NCBI GenBank assembly: GCA_905233385.1
Contig: CAJOEH010000009.1
Location: forward strand, 1-64,000
Reading direction: 5' to 3'
Source: an uncultured Oscillospiraceae bacterium
Lineage (GTDB): Bacteria > Bacillota > Clostridia > Oscillospirales > Oscillospiraceae
Length of the DNA: 64,000 nt
Positions 51,397-60,251 of the stretch are shown here, piece after piece. Each line of letters opens with the position of its first letter. Position 1 is the stretch's first letter. A program made the position numbers and the translations under genes. Under the pieces are notes generated by a model. It ran no database searches. It had not been told where the DNA came from and saw only the letters and a list, made by a program, of their open reading frames with translations.

Positions 51397-51987
51397 ATGT
51401 TTGATTCGGAAGAAGCCCTGCGGCGGCTGATCGCAGAGAATATCGCCTATTACCGTCGTCAGAACGGAGATACCCAGGCCGATCTGGCGGAAAAACTGAA
51501 CTACTCGGACAAGTCCGTCTCCAAGTGGGAACGCGGCGACGGCACGCCCGATATCTTCATTTTGACCAAGATCGCCGACCTGTACGACATCTCGGTGCAG
51601 GATCTTCTGCGGACGAAGAAGGTCCCGAAGTCCCACACGCGCCGCGTGCTGATCAACCTGCTCTCCATCGGCCTGGTCTGGCTGGTGATGACGGTGCTGT
51701 TCTGCGCCGCCAAGATCCTGGGCGTCCTGCCGGACAAGGCGTGGCTGCTCTTCATCTACGCGATCCCCGTGAGCGGCATTGTCTGGGCGGTCTTCAGCGG
51801 CCTGTGGTGGAACCTGCTGCTTCGCGCGATCTCCGGCTCTCTGATCATCTGGGGCGTCGGTCTGAGTCTGGTCTTATCCATTCATCTGGATTCCTTTTTC
51901 CTGCTGCTCGTCATCTGCGGCGTGCTGCAGGTCCTGCTGATCCTGTTCTACCTTCTGAAATATCAGAACAGAAAGAAAAAAACTTAA
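51397..51987 (+). CDS. Membrane-anchored XRE regulator
   Basis: 196 residues from ATG 51397 (GGAAGG site). Helix-turn-helix in the first ~70 residues (NIAYYRRQNGDTQADLAEKL, SDKSVSKWERGDGTPD, ISVQDLL), followed by four or five transmembrane helices (LLSIGLVWLVMTVLFCAA, LLFIYAIPVSGIVWAVFSGL, LIIWGVGLSLVLSI). Membrane tethering suggests it responds to the envelope or to a small membrane-active signal. Thirteen bases before cyuA, so possibly its regulator or operon partner. Confidence 0.9.
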   Translation: MFDSEEALRRLIAENIAYYRRQNGDTQADLAEKLNYSDKSVSKWERGDGTPDIFILTKIADLYDISVQDLLRTKKVPKSHTRRVLINLLSIGLVWLVMTVLFCAAKILGVLPDKAWLLFIYAIPVSGIVWAVFSGLWWNLLLRAISGSLIIWGVGLSLVLSIHLDSFFLLLVICGVLQVLLILFYLLKYQNRKKKT

Positions 51988-51999
51988 CGGGGGCGCACC

Positions 52000-53283
52000 A
52001 TGCTGAAAGAAGAGATCATACGCGATTACACCTCGATTTTAGAGGAAGAGCTCGTCCCCGCAACGGGCTGTACCGAGCCGATCGCCATCGCCTACTGCGC
52101 CGCCGTCGTCCGCAAACTGCTCGGACGGCTGCCGGAGCGCGTGGAGGCGACCGTCAGCGGGAATATCCTGAAAAACGTCAAGAGCGTCGTCGTGCCGAAC
52201 ACCGGCGGGCGCAAGGGCATCCTCCCTGCGATCGCCGCGGGCATGGTCGCGGGCGACGCGGACCGCGATCTGCAGGTCATCGCCGAAATCCCGCAGGAAA
52301 AACTCGCGGCGCTGGACGACTTCCTGCACTGTGCAAAGATCGACGTCCTCTGCGGCGGCTCGCCGTGCAAGCTGGACATCGACATCCGCGCCGAGGCGGG
52401 CGATCAGACCGCCCGCGTGCGGATCACCAACCACCATACGAATATCGTCTATATGGAACACAACGGCGAGGTCCTGCGCGACCTGCCGATCGTCGACGCC
52501 GCCGAGGAGCACATGACGGACAAACGCTGTCTGAACGTGGAGGACATCGTGCGCTTCGCCGACACCGTTCCCCTCGACCGTCTCGAGCCCCTCCTGCTGC
52601 GGCAGGTCGCGCAGAACTCCGCCATCGCGGAGGAAGGTCTGCGCGGCGCATGGGGCGCGCAGATCGGGCGGATATTATTGGAAGATTACGGGGATGATAT
52701 CAAGCAGAAGGCGAAGGCCTACGCCGCCGCCGGCAGCGACGCCCGCATGAGCGGCTGCGACATGCCGGTCGTCATCCTCTCCGGCTCCGGCAACCAGGGG
52801 ATCACCGCCTGTATGCCCGTCGTCGTCTACGCGAAGCACATCGGCGCGACGCAGGAACAGCTCTGCCGCGCCCTGATCGTCTCCGATCTGGTGACGATCC
52901 ATCAGAAAAGCGGCATCGGCAGGCTCTCGGCCTACTGCGGCGCGATCTCGGCCGGCGTCGGCGCGGGCGCGGGCATCTGCTACCTGCTGGGCGGCGGGTT
53001 CTCCGCCGTCGCGCATACCGTCGTCAACGCGGTCGCCATCCTCTCCGGCACGATCTGCGACGGCGCGAAGCCGTCCTGCGCCGCGAAGATCGCCGCGGCC
53101 GTGGACGCAGGCATTATGGGCTACCGCATGTACCTGCACCACAAGGAATTCCACAGCGGCGAGGGCATCGTCGCTGGGTCGGTGGACGACACGATCGCCA
53201 ACGTCGGGATGCTCGCCCAGGAGGGCATGCAGGAGACCGACACCACGATCCTGCGCATCATGCAGGGCGGCGACTGTATCTGA
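52000..53283 (+). CDS. cyuA: UPF0597 L-cysteine desulfidase (CyuA-like)
   Basis: 427 residues. TGCTEPIAIAY near residue 25, GNTGGRKGILPAI, NQGITACMPV, FSAVAHTVVN and a C-terminal GMQETDTTIL match the family; the conserved cysteines carry the [4Fe-4S] cluster used to eliminate H2S from cysteine. In Salmonella and E. coli CyuA allows anaerobic use of cysteine. The serine dehydratase alpha-like fold is shared. Regulated perhaps by the upstream membrane XRE. Confidence 0.9.
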   Translation: MLKEEIIRDYTSILEEELVPATGCTEPIAIAYCAAVVRKLLGRLPERVEATVSGNILKNVKSVVVPNTGGRKGILPAIAAGMVAGDADRDLQVIAEIPQEKLAALDDFLHCAKIDVLCGGSPCKLDIDIRAEAGDQTARVRITNHHTNIVYMEHNGEVLRDLPIVDAAEEHMTDKRCLNVEDIVRFADTVPLDRLEPLLLRQVAQNSAIAEEGLRGAWGAQIGRILLEDYGDDIKQKAKAYAAAGSDARMSGCDMPVVILSGSGNQGITACMPVVVYAKHIGATQEQLCRALIVSDLVTIHQKSGIGRLSAYCGAISAGVGAGAGICYLLGGGFSAVAHTVVNAVAILSGTICDGAKPSCAAKIAAAVDAGIMGYRMYLHHKEFHSGEGIVAGSVDDTIANVGMLAQEGMQETDTTILRIMQGGDCI

Positions 53284-53373
53284 TTTTTATAAATCGTTTG
53301 TTTCTCCGTCACAATTCGGTAACAAACGCGCTTTAAGATACAGGTAATTCCACCAAGCAAAGGAGTTATTGCC

Positions 53374-54699
53374 ATGTACGAGAACGATTATGCATTCCAT
53401 ACGCCGTCGGGCTCTGCGCCGCAGACGACCGACGCGCAGAATACCGCGCCCGTTCAGCCGGCCTCTCCCTATCAGGCCGCGCCGCAGGCCCGAAGCGTCT
53501 ATTCCTATTCCCAGCCGCGTTCCTATCCCGCCTACGCGCAGACGCGCACCGCGCCGCAGGCAAAGCCGAAGAAAAAGCGCATGACGACGCGCGTCGCGGT
53601 GGTCGCCCTGTGCTGCGCTATCCTCGGCAGTGTGCTCGGCGGCGGCGCGGTCGGCCTGGTCATGCACCGGATGTATCAGAAGGATACCGCGGCCGTCTCG
53701 GACGTTGCGAACGTCGTTTCGGACGTGACCGAGCCGCAGAAGCCGACCGAGGCGACGCCCGCCCGTACGGTCTCGAACACCGATCTGAAGACGCCTGCGC
53801 AGATCTATGAGCAGAACGTCGGCGCGGTGGTCGGCATCGCGAACGAGGGCACGACCACGAACGTCTTCGGGCAGGTCTCCGAGACCGCCAGCTCCGGCAG
53901 CGGCTTCGTCATCAGCTCCGACGGCGAGATCCTGACGAACTACCACGTCGTCGGGGGCGCGAAGAAGCTGACCGTCACCCTGTACGACGGCAGAGTGTTC
54001 CCCGCGACCGTCCTGGGTTATGAGGCGGAGAGCGACGTCGCCCTCCTGAAGATCGACGCGACCGGCCTGCAGACCGTCACGCTCGGCGATTCCGACGCCC
54101 TGCAGATCGGCGATCAGGTCTCCGCGATCGGCAACCCGCTCGGCGAGCTGACCTACAGCATCACCGTCGGCTTCCTCAGCGCGAAGGATCGCGCCGTCAA
54201 CACCGACGGCACCCCGATCAACATGATGCAGATCGACGCGGCCATCAACCCCGGCAACTCCGGCGGCCCGCTGTTCGATCAGTACGGCAGCGTCATCGGC
54301 ATCACGACCGCGAAGTATTCCGGCACCACCGGCAGCGGCGCGAGCATCGAGGGCATCGGCTTCGCCATTCCGATCAACGACGTGCTCGCCATCGTCGACG
54401 AGCTGCGCGAGACCGGAACGGTGAGCAACCGCGCCTATATCGGCATCTACGTCAGCGACGTCACCGCCGACCAGAAGGAAGACGGCCTGCCCGGCGGCGT
54501 CTACGTCTCGTCCGTTGTGGAAGGCAGCAGCGGCGAGAAGGCCGGCCTGAAAGAGGGCGACGTGATCACCGCCGTGGGCGGCGCCGAGATCAAGGACACC
54601 AACGGTCTGTCACGCGCGCTGAAAACCTATCGCGGCGGCGACAGCGCCGTCCTGACGGTCTGGCGCGGCGGCAGGTCCGTCGAACTGCCGATCGTCTGA
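53374..54699 (+). CDS. HtrA/DegP-like membrane serine protease with PDZ domain
   Basis: 441 residues. Pro/Gln/Ala-rich cytoplasmic N-terminus (~1-68), transmembrane helix (~70-92), trypsin-like protease (~145-335) with His in TNYHVVG, Asp in ESDVALLKI, Ser in NPGNSGGPL, and one PDZ domain (~340-440, ending RGGRSVELPIV). Degrades misfolded proteins at the envelope. An in-phase-plus-one tail of 25 codons, EPTQEPETETEPFDPWEYF then PWDLLP, starts on the stop codon itself (54698-54775), suggesting a lost frame. AAAGGAG precedes the ATG. Confidence 0.95.
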   Translation: MYENDYAFHTPSGSAPQTTDAQNTAPVQPASPYQAAPQARSVYSYSQPRSYPAYAQTRTAPQAKPKKKRMTTRVAVVALCCAILGSVLGGGAVGLVMHRMYQKDTAAVSDVANVVSDVTEPQKPTEATPARTVSNTDLKTPAQIYEQNVGAVVGIANEGTTTNVFGQVSETASSGSGFVISSDGEILTNYHVVGGAKKLTVTLYDGRVFPATVLGYEAESDVALLKIDATGLQTVTLGDSDALQIGDQVSAIGNPLGELTYSITVGFLSAKDRAVNTDGTPINMMQIDAAINPGNSGGPLFDQYGSVIGITTAKYSGTTGSGASIEGIGFAIPINDVLAIVDELRETGTVSNRAYIGIYVSDVTADQKEDGLPGGVYVSSVVEGSSGEKAGLKEGDVITAVGGAEIKDTNGLSRALKTYRGGDSAVLTVWRGGRSVELPIV

Positions 54700-54800
54700 G
54701 CCGACGCAGGAACCGGAAACAGAGACCGAGCCTTTCGATCCGTGGGAGTACTTCCCGTGGGATCTGCTCCCGTAAACCTTTTCATTAGGAGAACAGCGCG

Positions 54801-55118
54801 ATGGCGACGACCAAGGATTTTCACGATTACGTGATGGAACAGCTTGCGCGGGCCGGCGAGGTCAGCTCCCGCAAAATGATGGGCGAATACTGCGTCTACT
54901 ACCGCGGGAAGCTGGTCGGCGATCTGTGCGACAACCAGTTGTATCTCAAGCCGACGCCGTCCGTCCTGCGCCTTCTGCCGGACGCGCCGCGGGCCTATCC
55001 CTATGAGGGCTCGAAGTCCCTGATGGCCGTCGTGGAGGACGTCGAAAACACCGACCTCCTGTGCGCCGTCCTCGAGGCCATGTGGCCGGAACTCCCGGAA
55101 CCGAAAAAGAAGAAATAA
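54801..55118 (+). CDS. TfoX/Sxy N-terminal domain protein
   Basis: 105 residues; AGGAGAAC before the ATG. SSRKMMGEYCVYYRGKLVGD and LYLKPTPSVLRLLP are the family's key stretches; the DNA-competence TfoX C-terminal domain is absent. In Firmicutes such single-domain proteins are common and their role is unclear. A terminator follows. Confidence 0.92.
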   Translation: MATTKDFHDYVMEQLARAGEVSSRKMMGEYCVYYRGKLVGDLCDNQLYLKPTPSVLRLLPDAPRAYPYEGSKSLMAVVEDVENTDLLCAVLEAMWPELPEPKKKK

Positions 55119-55119
55119 C

Positions 55120-55155
55120 GTAAAAAGGCTTCTCCGAACGGAGAAGCCTTTTGTT
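55120..55155 (+). terminator. Terminator after the TfoX-like gene
   Basis: AAAAAGGCTTCTCCG-AA-CGGAGAAGCCTTTT. A second hairpin with ACCGCAGGG/CCCTGCGGT and a T-run lies at 55160-55198, serving the convergent wecB end. Confidence 0.92.
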
Positions 55156-55205
55156 ATAAGAACCGCAGGGACGGAGGATTCCGACCCTGCGGTTTTCTTT
55201 TTTTG

Positions 55206-56354
55206 TTACGGCTGAAAATCAGCGGGCTTGTCGGGGCGGAGGCCGAAGCGCCATTCGATCGCGTCGGCGATGCGGCGGCAGGCGTTGCCGTCGCCGTAGG
55301 GGTTGACGGCGCGCGCCATCTTCTCGTATTCCTCCGGCTGCTCCAGCAGCGCGTTCGCCAGGCGGACAATGTTCTCGTATTCCACGCCCGCGAGCTTGAC
55401 CGTGCCTGCCGCGACCGCCTCGGGCCGTTCCGTCTCGCGGCGCAGGACCAGGACGGGCTTGCCCATCGCGGGCGCCTCCTCCTGCAATCCGCCGGAGTCG
55501 GTCATGACGAAGAAGCAGCGCGCCATGAGGTTGTGCATTTCCTCGACGTCGATCGGGTCGATCAGGCGGACGCGCTCCACGCCGCCGAGCTCCTCCTTCG
55601 CGCAGTCGCGCACGATCGGGCTCAGGTGGACGGGATAGACGACCTCGACCTCGGGATGGGTCAGGACGATATCGCGCACGGCGCGGAAAATGTCGTGCAT
55701 CGGCTGTCCGTAGTTCTCCCGGCGGTGGCAGGTCAGCGCGATCACGCGCCTGCCCGCGAAATCCAGCTCGTTGAGCGCTTCCGTGGTGAAGCGGTAGTCG
55801 TCGCGGACGGTGGTCTTCATCGCGTCGATGACGGTATTGCCGGTGATGAAGATCTCGCCCCGGACCGCTTCTCTGCGCAGATTGTCCGCGTTGGCGGCGG
55901 TCGGAGAGAAATGCAGGGCGGCGATGTCGCCGACCAGCGTGCGGTTCATCTCCTCCGGGAAGGGAGAGTAGGGATCGTAGGTGCGCAGACCCGCCTCGAC
56001 GTGACCGACGGGGATCTTATGATAGAAGGCGGCGAGCGCGCCCGCGAAGGTGGTGGAGGTGTCGCCGTGGACTAAGATCAGGTCGGGCTTCGCCTCGTCC
56101 AACACGGACTCCATGCCCAAAAGGGCGCGGGTCGTGATGGAGGACAGCGTCTGCTGTTTCTGCATGATATTGAGGTCGTAGTCGGCCCGCAGGCGGAAGA
56201 TCTCCATGACGGAGTCCAGCATCTCGCGGTGCTGACCGGTCAGGCAGCAGAGGCTCTCAAAGTGTTCGCGGCCGGCCAGTTCGCGGACCAGCGGTGCCAT
56301 CTTGATCGCCTCCGGCCGCGTGCCGAAGACGGACATGATCCTAAGCTTCTTCAT
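55206..56354 (-). CDS. wecB: UDP-N-acetylglucosamine 2-epimerase
   Basis: 382 residues from ATG 56354 with GGAGG upstream. Motifs: VFGTRPEAIKMAPL, HGDTSTTFAGAL, HVEAGLRTYDPYSPFPEEMN, TGNTVIDA, DSGGLQEEAPAMGKPVLVLR. Makes UDP-ManNAc from UDP-GlcNAc for wall teichoic acid or capsule linkage units. Overlaps the end of the upstream TagO-like gene by 14 bp, consistent with a linkage-unit operon. Confidence 0.96.
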   Translation of the reverse strand: MKKLRIMSVFGTRPEAIKMAPLVRELAGREHFESLCCLTGQHREMLDSVMEIFRLRADYDLNIMQKQQTLSSITTRALLGMESVLDEAKPDLILVHGDTSTTFAGALAAFYHKIPVGHVEAGLRTYDPYSPFPEEMNRTLVGDIAALHFSPTAANADNLRREAVRGEIFITGNTVIDAMKTTVRDDYRFTTEALNELDFAGRRVIALTCHRRENYGQPMHDIFRAVRDIVLTHPEVEVVYPVHLSPIVRDCAKEELGGVERVRLIDPIDVEEMHNLMARCFFVMTDSGGLQEEAPAMGKPVLVLRRETERPEAVAAGTVKLAGVEYENIVRLANALLEQPEEYEKMARAVNPYGDGNACRRIADAIEWRFGLRPDKPADFQP

Positions 56355-57498
56355 CCTGCTTGTCCTCCTGCGGCGCGTTCCGCGCAACGTCGTTGTGCGC
56401 CTCCGGCGACGCTGCCGGCGGCGTATCCTGCGCTTCCGCCGCATCCGTATGCGGCTTTTTCGTGTGATGCGTGCCGAAGATCAGGCCGACGCCGATCGCG
56501 CCGACGACGATGATGGCGATCAGGAAGATCATCGCCTGGATCTCGCCGCGGTCGGTCAGCACGACGGCGGACAGACCGAGGATCGCGGACAGCAGATAGG
56601 AGATCGCGACCGCCTGCTTCTGCGAGAAGCCCATGTCGATCAGGCGATGGTGGACGTGGCCGCGGTCGGCGTGCATGGGGCTCTGGCCGTGCGCCAGACG
56701 GCGGATCACGGCAAAGCAGATGTCGAAGATCGGCAGGCCGAGCACCAGGAACGGCACGGCGAACGAGATCACGGCGTAGGTCTTGAACAGGCCGAAGATG
56801 GAAATGGACGCCAGCATGAAACCGAGGAAGGTCGAGCCGGTATCGCCCATGAAGATCGTGGCGGGGTTGAAGTTATAGGGAATGAAGCCGACGCACGCGC
56901 CGACCAGCGCGGCAAGCAGGATCGCGCTGACCATGGCGGTCGGTTCGGGGACGAGCAGCAGGGCGACGACCAGCATCGTGCCCGCGGAGATCGCGCTGAC
57001 GCCCGCGGCCAGACCGTCCAGGCCGTCGATGAAGTTGATCGCGTTGGTGATCGCGACGATCCAGATCACGCTGACGGGATAGGAGAGCCAGTCCGGCAGC
57101 GCCCAACCCATGAAATGATCGATCCGGCAGCCGTTGACCACGACGATGATCGCGGCGACGATCTGCACGAGGAACTTCGGCAGCGCGGGCAGGGCCATAA
57201 TGTCGTCCAGCACGCCCAGCACGACGATGATGACCGCGCCGAGCAGAATGCCCGCCAGTTCGGGGCGGTCACCCAGCTTCAGGAAGATCAGGACGCTGAT
57301 GAGGAAGCCGAGGAAGATCGCGAGACCGCCCATCCGCGGGATGGGGGTATGGTGCATCCGGCGGTCGTCCTTCGGAACGTCCATCGCGCCGACCTTCTTC
57401 GCCAGCAGCTTGATCAGCGGCGTCAGCGCAAGGGAGATCGCGGCGGCGCTCAGCAGCGCCAGACCGACCTTGAGCAGAAATCGAGGGTCTAATGGCAT
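56341..57498 (-). CDS. tagO: Undecaprenyl-phosphate GlcNAc-1-phosphate transferase (TagO/WecA)
   Basis: 385 residues, ten or eleven transmembrane helices. Catalytic and Mg sites: MDVPKDDRRMHHTPIPRMGG, VLGVLDDIMALPALPK, NAINFIDGLDGLAAG and MGDTGSTFLGFML, plus the HIRPDHVHHRL-like GHVHHRLIDMG loop. Transfers GlcNAc-1-P to the lipid carrier to start wall polymer synthesis. The last ~45 residues are a charged extension. Directly upstream of wecB. Confidence 0.95.
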   Translation of the reverse strand: MPLDPRFLLKVGLALLSAAAISLALTPLIKLLAKKVGAMDVPKDDRRMHHTPIPRMGGLAIFLGFLISVLIFLKLGDRPELAGILLGAVIIVVLGVLDDIMALPALPKFLVQIVAAIIVVVNGCRIDHFMGWALPDWLSYPVSVIWIVAITNAINFIDGLDGLAAGVSAISAGTMLVVALLLVPEPTAMVSAILLAALVGACVGFIPYNFNPATIFMGDTGSTFLGFMLASISIFGLFKTYAVISFAVPFLVLGLPIFDICFAVIRRLAHGQSPMHADRGHVHHRLIDMGFSQKQAVAISYLLSAILGLSAVVLTDRGEIQAMIFLIAIIVVGAIGVGLIFGTHHTKKPHTDAAEAQDTPPAASPEAHNDVARNAPQEDKQDEEA

Positions 57499-57511
57499 AC
57501 GTCAGTCCTCC

Positions 57512-58525
57512 TTATCGAGCGACAAATCCGACCTTTTTGTAGACTTTGCGCAGGGTCTTTTCCGCGACGTAGGACGCCTTCTGCGCGCCCTCCTCGCAGA
57601 CCTTCTGCAGGTACGCCTTGTCCGCCAGCAGGCGCGTCGCCTCCTCGCGGATCGGGCGGAGCAGCTCGACGACGGACTCGCCGACGGCCTTCTTGAAATC
57701 GCCGTAGCCGCGGCCCGCGAATTCGCTTTCGATTTCGGGGAACGTTCTTCCGGTGGCGGCGGAGTAGATCGTCATCAGATTGGAAATGCCCTTCTTGTTC
57801 TCCGGGTCGTAGCGCACCTCGGCGTCGCAGTCCGTGATCGCGCGCTTGAACAGGCGCATGATGTCCTCCGGGCGGTCCATCAGGCAGACGCGGCCGGGAT
57901 CCTCGTCCTCGGACTTGGACATCTTCGCCTCGGGATTGGCAAGGCTCATGATCCTTGCGCCGACCTTCGGGATATAGGGCTCCGGCATTTTGAACACGTC
58001 GCCGTAGATGCCGTTGAAGCGCTTGGCGATGTCGCGCGTCAGCTCGACGTGCTGCTTCTGGTCCTCGCCGACCGGCACGTAGTCCGCCTGATAGAGCAGG
58101 ATGTCCGCCGCCATCAGCGCGGGATAGGTGAACAGGCCGCCGTTGATGTTGTCGGCGTTTTTCGCGCTCTTGTCCTTGAACTGGGTCATGCGGCTCAGCT
58201 CGCCGAACATGGCGAAGCAGTTGAGCACCCAGCCGAGCTCCGCGTGCTGGTGCACGTGGCTCTGGAAGAACAGGACGTTCTTCTCCGGGTCGAGGCCGCA
58301 GGCGATGTACTGCGCGAGCTGCTCGATGGAGCGGCGGCGCAGGTCGGCGGGATTCTGCCGCACGGTGATGGAGTGCAGGTCCGCCATGAAATAGTAGCAG
58401 TCGAATTCGTCCGCTCTCGCCTTCCAGTTGCGGATCGCGCCGAGGTAGGAGCCGAGCGTCAGGTCGCCGGACGGTTTGATACCGGAAAGCATCCGCTTCT
58501 TTGCCGCGGGCTGTTGTTCAGTCAT
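57512..58525 (-). CDS. trpS: Tryptophan-tRNA ligase
   Basis: 337 residues, normal size. KPSGDLTLGSYLGAIRNW carries the HIGH-like motif, PALMAADILLYQADYVPVG binds the adenylate, and AKMSKSEDEDPG is the KMSKS loop. ATG 58525 has AAAGG upstream; a GTG nine bases earlier has none. Thirteen bases separate its stop from tagO. No T-box is visible upstream; the region there is repeat DNA. Confidence 0.96.
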   Translation of the reverse strand: MTEQQPAAKKRMLSGIKPSGDLTLGSYLGAIRNWKARADEFDCYYFMADLHSITVRQNPADLRRRSIEQLAQYIACGLDPEKNVLFFQSHVHQHAELGWVLNCFAMFGELSRMTQFKDKSAKNADNINGGLFTYPALMAADILLYQADYVPVGEDQKQHVELTRDIAKRFNGIYGDVFKMPEPYIPKVGARIMSLANPEAKMSKSEDEDPGRVCLMDRPEDIMRLFKRAITDCDAEVRYDPENKKGISNLMTIYSAATGRTFPEIESEFAGRGYGDFKKAVGESVVELLRPIREEATRLLADKAYLQKVCEEGAQKASYVAEKTLRKVYKKVGFVAR

Positions 58526-58624
58526 AAAGATCACGCCTTTCGCGAAGTCATAATAATCTAATTTATTATAAAGGATTCTGTGTGCAATGTCAACTTATAC
58601 TATTCCTGCGATTTCCTCTCGTCG

Positions 58625-58997
58625 TGTCATTGCGCGGCTGACGGAGTCAGCCGCGGCAATCCGTCCGCGGCAGGTTGGCACGTGTACCGTTTTACGAAAA
58701 CCTATCCTGCCTGTCATTGCCCGACTTGCTCGGGCAATTTGTCCGTCGCAGGTATGGCACGTGTACCGTTTTACGAAAACCTATCTTGCCTGTCATTGCC
58801 CGACTTGCTCGGGCAATCTGTCCGTCGCAGGTATGGCACGTATATCGTATTACGAGAAAGTGTCCCTTATCGGTACGCACGGATTGCCCGCAGAAAGCGG
58901 GCAATGACAGAGGAGAAAGCACACTGCACAATTTGGAAAAGTGTCCCGCGTCGATACGGACGGATTGCCACGGCGCGTTGCGCCTCGCAATGACAAG
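58625..58997. repeat. Family A repeat cluster with 79-bp tandem units
   Basis: Units starting GCACGTGTACCGTTTTACGA occur at 58678 and 58757 with a diverged third at 58836, exactly 79 bp apart, each containing TGTCATTGCCCGACTTGCTC hairpins and CTGTCCGTCGCAGG. Flanked by single family A units. The ~525-bp gap between trpS and the lipoprotein is otherwise empty. Confidence 0.85.
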
Positions 58998-59018
58998 GCG
59001 GGGGGCGGGCAGCAAAAA

Positions 59019-59050
59019 ACCGGAGCCTCCGTAGAAGCTCCGGTCTTTCA
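59019..59050 (-). terminator. Terminator of the lipoprotein gene
   Basis: Minus strand: AAAGACCGGAGC-TTCTACGGAG-GCTCCGGTTTTTT. Confidence 0.85.
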
Positions 59051-59051
59051 A

Positions 59052-60137
59052 TCAGTAGGGCAGCGGATTATCTGTGGCGGCACGCCAAAGGAGATCGCCG
59101 CTTTTGTCAAACGCCGTATAGACCGTTTCGGTGGCAAACCATCGTCTGCTGGAGCCGTACGGCGGAACGAGTTCTTCCGTTGCGTGCTGGGAAACGACGA
59201 GATAAAAAGCGCCGTAGTCCAGCACCGCCGTAACGCTCCCGGCGTCGTAGTTCTGAAACCGCTCGTCGTCAGAATAAACTGCCGCGCCGTCCAGATAACC
59301 GATGCGATCGCAGGCGAGCGTTTGGTATTCCTCGTATAAACACATCTCTTTTGACACGCATTCCAAATCTTCGTTCAGTCGGAAAAGCCAATACGCCGCA
59401 GTGTACGCGTCGCCGTCGCGGGCAAAATCGCCGTCTGAGGATTGAGAGCGGAGAAAGAGCAAATAACCGTCGGACTGCGGGCGGACGCCCCAGACAGAAT
59501 CGTAATCACTTCCGGCAAAGAGAAGCGTTTTCGTTGCTTCTCCTGAAAAACTCACCTGCTGGATAAAGACGTCTGCCGGAGAGACGACGCCGGTCACTTT
59601 GGTTTCTGGCGTTTCCTTCGAGCCGAAAAAAACGTAGCCGGTTTCCGTCTCAAAACCGTACTGGAAACACTCGCCTTCGCAGTCTTGCATCGTCAGCGTC
59701 CATTCGATATGTCCGCTGCTGTCGCACTTGACGATGTCGGAAGAATAACCAGCTTCGTCTGACCAGCCGCCTTCTTTCCGCGCGTAAGCATAAAAGCCGT
59801 CCACGAACAGAAAGCCGCCGTCCGAGGTATGCATTTTCAATGTGAGGTGATGAGAGTCGGCATCCGTATACCGCAGATGCGCCAGTTCTGTTCCGTACTT
59901 ATCGTATTTGAAAAAGTCTATGGTGTCTGTGTGGCCTTCGCCGTCCGCGTCTGTCTGTACGGACCTGAGAATGCCGTTTGGTGAGGCAAGACTGTAACTG
60001 CAGAACAGGTTGTTCTCAACGATGGGAACGAATTCCTCCGGCACCGCGCCGACGGGCTTGACCGGACGGTATTCCGAGCCGCAGCCAATCAGTAGGACGA
60101 ACAGCGCGGCAAGCAGCAGGGCAAGCGCCCGTTTCAT
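59052..60137 (-). CDS. Lipoprotein with beta-propeller-like repeats
   Basis: 361 residues: signal peptide with lipobox LFVLLIGC (Cys ~19), then a mature part with repeated YGTELAHLRYTDADSHHLT, GHIEWTLTMQDCEGECF and SGDLLWRA strands typical of PQQ-like or SBBP-type propellers, suggesting a sensor or ligand-binding role. AGGAGG precedes the ATG. Function unknown; the signature phrase GxxxW is seen several times. Confidence 0.75.
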   Translation of the reverse strand: MKRALALLLAALFVLLIGCGSEYRPVKPVGAVPEEFVPIVENNLFCSYSLASPNGILRSVQTDADGEGHTDTIDFFKYDKYGTELAHLRYTDADSHHLTLKMHTSDGGFLFVDGFYAYARKEGGWSDEAGYSSDIVKCDSSGHIEWTLTMQDCEGECFQYGFETETGYVFFGSKETPETKVTGVVSPADVFIQQVSFSGEATKTLLFAGSDYDSVWGVRPQSDGYLLFLRSQSSDGDFARDGDAYTAAYWLFRLNEDLECVSKEMCLYEEYQTLACDRIGYLDGAAVYSDDERFQNYDAGSVTAVLDYGAFYLVVSQHATEELVPPYGSSRRWFATETVYTAFDKSGDLLWRAATDNPLPY

Positions 60138-60251
60138 ATGGCGGCACCTCCTTTGCGTCCTGCTGCCATTATACCCCTTTGCCGCGAAAAACGCAAGGGT
60201 TGCGGACAGGTCGGTTTCGTGATATAATCGCGGCAGAAAGAAGGAATGGGA

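Noticed and set aside
58625-58997. CRISPR-like array from regular repeats
   Set aside because: The 79-bp units are contiguous near-identical repeats without unique spacers, and no cas gene is near.
58580-59051. Overlapping ORFs in the trpS-lipoprotein gap
   Set aside because: They translate repeated palindromes and lack ribosome sites.
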